DNA of 6,990 nt, taken from positions 1-6,990 of the forward strand of contig CAMGGT010000045.1 in NCBI GenBank assembly GCA_946055715.1. Direction: 5' to 3'. The notes under the pieces were generated by a model. The model had not been told where the DNA came from. It made no database searches and saw only the letters and a program-made list of their open reading frames with translations. The stretch is from an uncultured Clostridia bacterium (GTDB lineage Bacteria; Bacillota; Clostridia; Oscillospirales; CAG-272). The number at the start of each line of letters is the position of its first letter. The stretch's first letter is position 1. Of this stretch, positions 1 through 6,990 are shown in pieces. The position numbers were made by a program, and so were the translations under genes.

Positions 1-3000
1 CGGGCGAAGCGACAGAGGCGGGAACGGGCGCGGAGGCGGCAGGTGCGCTCTCCGTCGATATGGGTGCGGCGGCAGGTGCGGCCGTTTCTCTGTTTTTCGG
101 CGGTCGGCCGCGCTTTTTGGGCGCGGGCGAAGCGACAGAGGCGGGAACGGGCGCGGAGGCGGCAGGTGCGCTCTCCGTTGATATGGGTGAGGCGGCAGGT
201 GCGGCCGCCTCTTTATTTTTCGGTGGGCGGCCGCGGCGCTTGGTCGGGACGGGTTGTTTCAAGGGGCGGTCGACAGGGGGAGCAGAGCTGCTGCCGGTGG
301 TGCCGCAGCCCGGCCATCTGCCGACAGCGGGCTCGTCGGCTGTCTGCTTTGGTTTGTCGGCTGTGCCGTACATGTCGCCCGGCGCGGGTGCGCCGACGGT
401 TGCGGTCATGCCGGGGCCAAAGAACCGCTCGGGGCGGATGCGGTTGCCCGGCAGGGGGCGCACAGGCGCGCCGCCATGCGATTTGGACAGACCGGCGGCG
501 ACAGCGGACGGGTTGCTGCTTGCGGTGTGGGGCACCCCGCCCGATGCAGGCGTGCGCCCGCCTTCGTATGCATGCTTTCCGGTGTCGGTGAGGGGGGGCG
601 TGCGGGACGGGGCAGGCGTGGCTTTGGCCGTTGATGAGATGCCCGATCGGTCACCCGTATGCCGGGATGCGGCGGCATTTGCCGTGGCCGAGTCCGTTGC
701 CATCTCCCCGCCGTTGGCGGGGGACGCCGCCGGGGGTGTGTCGCTTTCGGCTTTGGCTTTGTCGTAGAGTTGTCCGTAGCGTTCCATCAGTTCCGCCGCC
801 CGCTCGCAAGGGTCGTCTCCGCGCTTCAGGCGCAGGCAGACATAGGCATCCAGCCCGCCGCGCATGGCCAGACCGTCGGTTTGGGCGAACAGCTCCGACC
901 ACAGGGACAGATCCGGCTTTTCACAGCGGAAGCGCAACTCGCCCCCCACCTGCTCGATGCGGCTCATGCGCACATGCGCCCCGATGGCGCGGGCCTGCGC
1001 CACATACAGCAGGCGCAGAACGGCCACGGGCGGTTCGCCGAAGCGGTCGCAGAACTCGTCCAGGATGTCCATGCGGTCGCCGGCCGAGGCGATGTGAGAG
1101 ATCTTTTTATACATATCCATGCGCAACGCCCCGGAGGGGATGTATGCTTCGGGAATGAGGGCGTCGCACCGGATGTCCACGGTACATTCAAAGGGCTGTT
1201 CGGGCTTTTTGCCCTGTTCTTCCAGAATGGCCTCCTGCAACAGCCGCACATACAGGTCATAGCCCACCGATTCGATGTTGCCGTGCTGTTCCGGCCCCAG
1301 CAGATTGCCCGCACCGCGGATCTCCAGGTCCTTCATGGCAATGCGGAAGCCCGCGCCGAAGGAGGCATATTCGCGGATGGCTTCCAGACGTTTTGTGGCC
1401 ACCTCCGACAGGGCCTTTCCGCGGCGGAAGGTGAAGTAGGCATAGGCGCGGCGGCCACTGCGGCCGACACGACCGCGCAACTGATGCAGCTGCGACAGAC
1501 CCATGCGGTCTGCGTCCTCGATGATGAGGGTGTTGGCGGCAGGGAGGTCCACGCCCGTTTCGATGATGGTGGTGCAGACCAGCACGTCGATCTCGCCCCG
1601 CACCAGCGACTGCCAGATCTGCTCCAGCTCGTTCTTTTCCATCTGCCCGTGCGCCCATGTCACATGCGCTTCGGGCACGGCGCGGGCAATGCGCGCCGCC
1701 ACAAGGGCAATGGTCTCGGTGCGGTTATAGAGGTACAGCACCTGCCCGCCGCGGCGGATCTCGCGGCGGATGGCTTCGTTTATCATTTCGTCGTCATGCT
1801 CCATGACGTAGGTCTGCACCGGAAAGCGGTCGACGGGTGCTTCGTCCAGAATGGACATGTCGCGGATGCCGCTCATGGCCATGTTCAGGGTGCGGGGGAT
1901 GGGGGTGGCAGACAGGGTCAGCACGTCGATGTTGCGCGCCGCTTGTTTGAGTCGTTCTTTCTGTGCCACGCCGAAGCGCTGTTCTTCGTCCACGATCAGA
2001 AGACCGAGGTCCTTCCACTCCACCCGCCGCCCAAGTAAGCTGTGGGTGCCCACAAGCAGGTCGATGTCGCCGCGTTTGAGGGCGCGCAAAATGCGGGTCT
2101 GTTGGGTGGCGGTGCGGAAGCTGCACAGCATTTCCACCGTGACGGGGAACCCGCGCATACGCGAGAGGGCGGTCTGGTAGTGTTGCAGGGCAAGGATGGT
2201 GGTGGGCACAAGCAACGCCACCTGCTTTCCGGCACAGATGGCCTTGAAGGCGGCGCGCAGTGCCACCTCCGTTTTGCCAAAGCCCACATCGCCGCATAGC
2301 AGTCTGTCCATGGGGACGGGGCGCATCATGTCGGCCTTGATCTCCTCGCAGGCCTGCAGTTGGGGGTCTGTTTCTTCAAATTCAACGGCCTGGTCAAACT
2401 CTTTTTCCAGGTCGCTGTCGGGCGGGAAGGCAAAACCGGGTAGCTGTTGCCGCGCGGCATACAGCGCAATGAGGTCCTTGGCCAGTTCTTTGGCCGCGCC
2501 TTTGGCGCGCGATCTGGCCTTCTGCCACTCTGGCGCGCCCATCTTGGAGAGCTTGGCCGTGCCGTCTTCGGAGCCCGCGCCGATGTATTTGGAGATGAGC
2601 TCCAGCCGGTCGGCGGGGACAAACAACCGGTCAGTGCCCGCATACTGAATGGTGATATAGTCGCGCGACACCCCCAGCACTGTCATGTTCTGAATGCCCA
2701 CAAATCGCCCGATGCCGTATGCTTCATGCACCACAAGGTCGCCCGGGCGCAGTTCGGCCGAGGAGAGGATGGCCTCTCCGGCAGAGATCTTTTTGTGGGG
2801 CGCACGGCGCTTGCGGCGACGAGGCGCAGCGCCGTCCTCTCCCATGTTGAGCAGCGCCACCTTGGGGTTGGGCAGGTCATAGCCGCCGCGGCAGACCCCC
2901 ACGCCCACCCGCACACAGCCCAGCGGCAGGGTCTCGTCGTTGAGGGGGCTGTCTTGGGGCAGGGCCGCCGAGGGAATGCCCGCGTCGGCAAGCCCGGCGA

Positions 3001-4267
3001 GCAGGGGCTGCACTTCCCCTTCGCTCGGGCAGAGGATCAGCACGCGGTAGAGGGCTTTGCGGTAATCCTCCAGGTCTTCACAGAGCTGGCGGAAGTTGTC
3101 GCGGTAGGAGGCGGTGTGCCGACAGCGGAAGCCAAACAGGCCGCCGCTGGCTTTGATGTGGTTGACCCCACCGAACTGGTTGAGGTAAATGGGCACATTT
3201 TTGGCCAAAACCCCCTCCAGTTCTTCGGCATTTTTGGAGTAGACGGCGTATTTGCCGATGACAAGCCCCGCTTCCACCATGGCGGAGGCCGTCTCGCGCT
3301 CCATGTTCTGCGCCGCCGCCGTGCGCTCTTCCATCTCGGAGGAGGCAATGAGAAAAACAGGGGTGCGGCCCTGCGGCAAAAAGTCAAGCAGGCAGATCTT
3401 TTCTTCATAGATGGCCGAGATGTATTTGTCGCGGCTGCACAGCTCGGTTCCGCCCTCCAGGGCGGCAATCTCGGCCCGCAGTACCCGCTCGACCTCTTTT
3501 TCGGTCGTCTTTTTCAAGCGGTCTTTGAGGTGAGAGAGCAGGCGCGGGCGCACCTCCTCCGTGAGGATCACCTCATAGGCAGGGCAGAGGTCCACCCGCT
3601 CACAGCGCTCATATACGCGTTGCATTTCGGGGTCGAAGTTGCCCATGCGGTCCACTTCGTCGTCAAAAAACTCAATGCGCGTGGGGGCGCTTCCATAGCC
3701 GAAGACATCAACGATGCCGCCGCGGCAGGAGAACTGCCCCGCGCTTTCCACCACCTCCACCGGGGCGTAGCCCATGCGGCTGAGGCGGTCGGAGAGGACG
3801 GCGGGGGGGATGGTGTCACCCGGCGAGAGCGAAAACGAGAGGGAGGCAAGCAGGTCGCCCGGCATGGTCAGCTGCAGGGCGGCGGGCGGGGTGGAGATCA
3901 CCGCGTCCAGCCCGCCCCGCAACATTTGTGACAACACAAAAAGCCGCTCACGCTCAATGTCGTGGGAGGCGGTGACAAAATCAAAGAGAAGATCGCGGAA
4001 GGGAAAGTAAGCGGCGCGCACCCCTGCCTGCCGCAGGGCGGCGACAAGCTGTCGCCCGTCCTTTTCTTCCGAGACGAGCAGCAGGGCAAACTGCCCCTTT
4101 GCGGCACAGGCGCGCACGGCCTCCACACAGAGGGCATCCGCCGCACCCGCCGCCAGCCCGTTGAGGATCAGGGGCAGGGGTTTGGGGGCATGCAGTTGCT
4201 GGGTGAGGGCAATGACAAATTCCCGGTATTCCCGGTCAAAGCCGACAAGTTCGGTTTGGTGCTTCAT
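1..4267 (-). CDS. mfd: Transcription-repair coupling factor Mfd with AT-hook C-terminal extension, runs off the left edge
   Basis: Mfd is an ATP-driven DNA translocase that pushes or removes RNA polymerase stalled at lesions and recruits UvrA for nucleotide excision repair. The frame is open for 1422 codons, from the ATG at 4267 to the edge. Domains seen: UvrB-like N-terminal module with GQFSCRGGIVDVF (177-189) and a degenerate P-loop region (NGLAAGAAD, 36-44); basic linker RRRKRRAPHKK (483-493); CarD-like RNA polymerase-interaction domain (LRPGDLVVHEAYGIGRF, 506-522); Walker A GDVGFGKTEVA (659-669); DEEQ box (760-763); LTLSATPIPRT (783-793); CTTIIETGVDLPAANT (898-913); QLRGRVGRS (929-937); RecG-like translocation motif FGAGFRIAMKDLEIRGAGNLLG (970-991); TRCF domain about 1025-1140. 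Ordinary Mfd is about 1150-1180 residues, so it should end near 1170. Here the frame continues through about 170 low-complexity residues into two AT-hook repeats with no stop in the window. No frameshift is seen. Mfd identity is certain; the function of the tail is unknown. Confidence 0.96.
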   Translation of the reverse strand, partial: MKHQTELVGFDREYREFVIALTQQLHAPKPLPLILNGLAAGAADALCVEAVRACAAKGQFALLLVSEEKDGRQLVAALRQAGVRAAYFPFRDLLFDFVTASHDIERERLFVLSQMLRGGLDAVISTPPAALQLTMPGDLLASLSFSLSPGDTIPPAVLSDRLSRMGYAPVEVVESAGQFSCRGGIVDVFGYGSAPTRIEFFDDEVDRMGNFDPEMQRVYERCERVDLCPAYEVILTEEVRPRLLSHLKDRLKKTTEKEVERVLRAEIAALEGGTELCSRDKYISAIYEEKICLLDFLPQGRTPVFLIASSEMEERTAAAQNMERETASAMVEAGLVIGKYAVYSKNAEELEGVLAKNVPIYLNQFGGVNHIKASGGLFGFRCRHTASYRDNFRQLCEDLEDYRKALYRVLILCPSEGEVQPLLAGLADAGIPSAALPQDSPLNDETLPLGCVRVGVGVCRGGYDLPNPKVALLNMGEDGAAPRRRKRRAPHKKISAGEAILSSAELRPGDLVVHEAYGIGRFVGIQNMTVLGVSRDYITIQYAGTDRLFVPADRLELISKYIGAGSEDGTAKLSKMGAPEWQKARSRAKGAAKELAKDLIALYAARQQLPGFAFPPDSDLEKEFDQAVEFEETDPQLQACEEIKADMMRPVPMDRLLCGDVGFGKTEVALRAAFKAICAGKQVALLVPTTILALQHYQTALSRMRGFPVTVEMLCSFRTATQQTRILRALKRGDIDLLVGTHSLLGRRVEWKDLGLLIVDEEQRFGVAQKERLKQAARNIDVLTLSATPIPRTLNMAMSGIRDMSILDEAPVDRFPVQTYVMEHDDEMINEAIRREIRRGGQVLYLYNRTETIALVAARIARAVPEAHVTWAHGQMEKNELEQIWQSLVRGEIDVLVCTTIIETGVDLPAANTLIIEDADRMGLSQLHQLRGRVGRSGRRAYAYFTFRRGKALSEVATKRLEAIREYASFGAGFRIAMKDLEIRGAGNLLGPEQHGNIESVGYDLYVRLLQEAILEEQGKKPEQPFECTVDIRCDALIPEAYIPSGALRMDMYKKISHIASAGDRMDILDEFCDRFGEPPVAVLRLLYVAQARAIGAHVRMSRIEQVGGELRFRCEKPDLSLWSELFAQTDGLAMRGGLDAYVCLRLKRGDDPCERAAELMERYGQLYDKAKAESDTPPAASPANGGEMATDSATANAAASRHTGDRSGISSTAKATPAPSRTPPLTDTGKHAYEGGRTPASGGVPHTASSNPSAVAAGLSKSHGGAPVRPLPGNRIRPERFFGPGMTATVGAPAPGDMYGTADKPKQTADEPAVGRWPGCGTTGSSSAPPVDRPLKQPVPTKRRGRPPKNKEAAAPAASPISTESAPAASAPVPASVASPAPKKRGRPPKNRETAAPAAAPISTESAPAASAPVPASVASP
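89..121 (-). other. AT-hook motif 2 of the Mfd tail
   Basis: Residues 1383-1393 read PKKRGRPPKNR. The core is the same as in motif 1 and exactly 41 residues further on. The flanking PK and PPKN(K/R) residues match the classical extended AT-hook. Keeping the core while the surrounding DNA has diverged between copies suggests selection on the basic motif. Confidence 0.85.
212..241 (-). other. AT-hook motif 1 of the Mfd tail
   Basis: Residues 1343-1352 read KRRGRPPKNK. The RGRP core between Lys/Arg residues is the hallmark of AT-hooks, which insert into the minor groove of AT-rich DNA. It lies in the mfd frame just after the linker. Seen directly in translation; DNA binding is inferred from the motif. 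Confidence 0.85.
242..751 (-). other. Low-complexity linker in the Mfd tail (residues 1173-1342)
   Basis: This stretch of the mfd frame joins the canonical C-terminal domain to the AT-hook repeats. It is rich in Pro, Ala, Ser, Thr and Gly, has few hydrophobic residues and shows no recognisable domain, so it is probably disordered. Basic patches such as GNRIRPERFFGPG (about 1274-1286) are scattered in it. In-frame Met codons (M1189, M1287, M1299) lack a properly spaced Shine-Dalgarno; the one before M1189 (GGGGAG) abuts the ATG. A separately started downstream protein is therefore not supported. The other minus-strand frames here give no plausible protein. Confidence 0.75.
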
Positions 4268-4270
4268 AGT

Positions 4271-4278
4271 TCTCCTTT
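4271..4278 (-). promoter_or_regulatory. Shine-Dalgarno of mfd
   Basis: On the minus strand AAAGGAGA lies a few bases before the ATG at 4267, separated from it by AACT. It is a strong ribosome binding site and the only one in the pth-mfd gap. It fixes the Mfd start, which also fits the family N-terminus. It is clearly stronger than the site before pth. Confidence 0.8.
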
Positions 4279-4299
4279 ACAGCGTCACAGACGGGTGGC

Positions 4300-4926
4300 T
4301 CATCCCGAATAGCGCGCCATGGCGGCCTCTGTTTCGCCCGCCGCGATCAGCGCGGCGGCCTCTGCCGCGCGTCCCCACACATCTTTGCAGGCGTCTGCCG
4401 ACTCGCGCGGCAGTTTGCCCAGCACCCAATCGGCCAGGTCATATTCGGGGGTCGGTTTTTGCCCCACCCCCATGCGGATGCGGGGAAATCCGTCGTCGGA
4501 GAGGCAGGCGATGATGCTTTTCAGCCCGTTGTGCCCCCCTGCGGAACCGCCGCGACGGATGCGCATGCGCCCCACCTCAAAAGAGATGTCGTCGCAGAGG
4601 ACGAGAATGCGGTCGGGCGGCAGTTTATAGAAGGCGGCCGCCTCCCGCACGGCCTCGCCTGAGGCGTTCATGTAGGTCTGGGGCTTCATCAGAAGCACCC
4701 GCGTGCCGCCGACGGTGGCCTCGGCGGTCAGGGCCTTGAAGCGGGCGCGGTCCACCTTCACCCCCGCGCGGCGGGCCACCTCGTCCAGCGCGAGAAAGCC
4801 CATGTTGTGGCGGGTATTTTCATAGGTGGGGCCGGGGTTGCCCAACCCCACGATGAGAAACGAAACAGGCCCCGCCGCAGAGGCGGGGGTGGCGATTTTT
4901 GCAAACAATTCTTCCAAAGTACTCAT
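4300..4926 (-). CDS. pth: Peptidyl-tRNA hydrolase
   Basis: Bacterial Pth cleaves the ester bond of peptidyl-tRNAs dropped by ribosomes, recycling tRNA in the cytoplasm. The 208-residue product has the full family signature: IVGLGNPGPTYENTRHNMG (residues 25-43), KPQTYMNASG (81-90), and D112 followed by GGSAGGHNGLKS (126-137). Catalytic or substrate-binding residues N30, H40, N87, D112 and N133 correspond to E. coli N10, H20, N68, D93 and N114, with nearly the same spacings. The protein is somewhat longer than the usual 185-195 because about 20 residues (MSTLEELFAKIATPASAAGP) precede the core. No in-frame ATG, GTG or TTG lies between this start and the next upstream in-frame stop, and the core has no good alternative start, so the ATG at 4926 stands. 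The ribosome site is weak (AGAGAACAGAAA before ATG). The stop TGA is 32 bp before mfd, matching the conserved pth-mfd neighbourhood of Firmicutes and suggesting one operon. Confidence 0.97.
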   Translation of the reverse strand: MSTLEELFAKIATPASAAGPVSFLIVGLGNPGPTYENTRHNMGFLALDEVARRAGVKVDRARFKALTAEATVGGTRVLLMKPQTYMNASGEAVREAAAFYKLPPDRILVLCDDISFEVGRMRIRRGGSAGGHNGLKSIIACLSDDGFPRIRMGVGQKPTPEYDLADWVLGKLPRESADACKDVWGRAAEAAALIAAGETEAAMARYSG

Positions 4927-4991
4927 TTTCTGTTCTCTGACAAGGTTGCCGCCTGCCCGGGGTGTTGCCGTCAGACGGGTGGTTGCGTGAT

Positions 4992-5007
4992 CCGGCCGTG
5001 CGGCCGG
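4992..5007. repeat. GC-rich inverted repeat upstream of pth
   Basis: ccggcc and ggccgg form a perfect 6-bp stem with a 4-nt gtgc loop; the loop's outer bases can also pair, leaving a 7-bp dyad around tg. It lies about 65 bp upstream of the pth start. No T-run follows on either strand, so it is not a standard terminator. In the 5' leader of a pth-mfd transcript it would form a stable hairpin. Whether it has a role is unknown. Confidence 0.4.
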
Positions 5008-5163
5008 GCAGGTGGCGGTGTTTTGTATTTACCTGCGGGCGGTGTGCTTGTGACGAAGTCCGCCCGGCTTATGCCGTGCGGGGGTGGTTTGATTTTTCTC
5101 TTTGACTGCGCGGTGCGGCATACGGATGCCGGTGCGTTTGAGCGCGCCTTGCGGCACAAGTCG

Positions 5164-5185
5164 AAACGGCGGAGAAAAGCCGCCG
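5164..5185 (-). terminator. Possible weak intrinsic terminator after nadE
   Basis: Read on the minus strand, this is a perfect 6-bp stem CGGCGG/CCGCCG with a 7-nt CTTTTCT loop, followed by only three T residues (TTTCG). It begins about 30 bp after the nadE stop, where a terminator would be expected. The very short T-tract makes it a poor classical terminator. It could instead be an RNA-stabilising 3' hairpin or a chance structure in GC-rich DNA. Confidence 0.35.
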
Positions 5186-5216
5186 GACGGTACGGCAGGG
5201 GGCGCGTCGGGGGCTG

Positions 5217-6990
<1,774 letters not shown>

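Larger units (their letters stand above)
1..246 (-). repeat. Two tandem copies of a 123-bp coding repeat (41-residue AT-hook unit)
   Basis: Bases 1-123 and 124-246 align without gaps with 13 mismatches (about 89% identity). Mismatches are uneven: one in the first 60 bases, which encode the Ala/Pro/Ser spacer and are silent there, and 12 in the remaining 63, which encode the AT-hook and its flank. Each unit codes for a basic hook followed by a spacer containing STESAPAASAPVPASVASP, identical in both copies. The array reaches the left edge, so further copies may follow outside the window. Confidence 0.92.
4927..5216. other. 290-bp intergenic region between nadE and pth
   Basis: No convincing gene lies here. 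Short open frames on both strands give Arg/Pro-rich translations typical of GC-rich noncoding DNA. The region holds several short inverted repeats: 5167-5185 (possible nadE terminator), 5116-5131 (cggcat/atgccg, 4-nt loop), 5008-5036 (gcaggt/acctgc, 17-nt loop) and 4992-5007 (ccggcc/ggccgg, 4-nt loop). A promoter for pth-mfd would be expected here. On the minus strand the only AT-rich patch is around 5021-5031, with a TACAAA that could pass for a -10 box (5022-5027), but nothing like TTGACA sits at the right distance upstream, so I do not call a promoter. No riboswitch or tRNA was recognised. Confidence 0.6.

Noticed and set aside
43..767. Overlapping plus-strand frames (182 and 235 codons) opposite the Mfd tail
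   Set aside because: Arg/Gly/Ala-rich translations produced by the GC-rich repeat on the opposite strand. The minus frame is continuous with mfd and contains clean AT-hooks, so it is the coding one.
659..2038. 459-codon open frame on the plus strand
   Set aside because: It is in exact codon register opposite mfd and stays open because the GC-rich mfd codons lack TTA, CTA and TCA there. Its translation matches no family I recognise, whereas the minus strand gives the textbook Mfd helicase motifs.
2447..3931. 494-codon open frame on the plus strand
   Set aside because: Same mirror register opposite the N-terminal half of mfd; a codon-bias artefact and not a gene.
5022..5050. Possible minus-strand promoter with TACAAA as -10
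   Set aside because: No -35 resembling TTGACA at 16-18 bp upstream; CAAGCA at that place is a poor match.

Overview
The window is a GC-rich bacterial chromosome segment (well above 60% GC by eye). It carries three genes, all on the minus strand, so transcription runs from right to left. The gene set and protein types suggest a high-GC Clostridia member, perhaps an Oscillospiraceae/Ruminococcaceae-like gut lineage: a glutamine-dependent NAD+ synthetase of the long nitrilase-fused type, and a pth-mfd pair as in Firmicutes. The taxon is an inference from protein flavour and not a measured result.

Layout in transcription order. (1) 6990-5217: glutamine-hydrolysing NAD+ synthetase (nadE). Its N-terminus is cut by the right edge, but the nitrilase triad and the PP-loop synthetase are both visible. 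(2) 5216-4927: a 290-bp gap with several small GC-rich hairpins and no convincing gene. (3) 4926-4300: peptidyl-tRNA hydrolase (pth), complete, with all catalytic residues and a roughly 20-residue N-terminal extension. (4) 4267-1: transcription-repair coupling factor (mfd), starting 32 bp after pth behind a strong Shine-Dalgarno and probably cotranscribed with it. Its frame stays open to the left edge.

The noteworthy part is the left end. A normal Mfd ends near residue 1170, but here the same frame continues without a stop for about 250 more codons and leaves the window still open. The extra part is about 170 residues of Pro/Ala/Ser/Thr/Gly-rich, probably disordered linker, followed by two copies of a 41-residue repeat. 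Each copy consists of an AT-hook-like basic motif (KRGRPPKN / RRGRPPKN) and an Ala/Pro/Ser spacer. At the DNA level this is a 123-bp tandem repeat. The gene therefore appears to encode an Mfd with a flexible, AT-hook-bearing DNA-binding tail, which is not part of the Mfd architecture I know.

Functionally the genes are housekeeping: NAD+ synthesis, recycling of peptidyl-tRNA released from stalled ribosomes, and rescue or repair at stalled RNA polymerase. No mobile element, CRISPR array, tRNA or rRNA is visible. The plus strand holds only long open frames that mirror the minus-strand genes.
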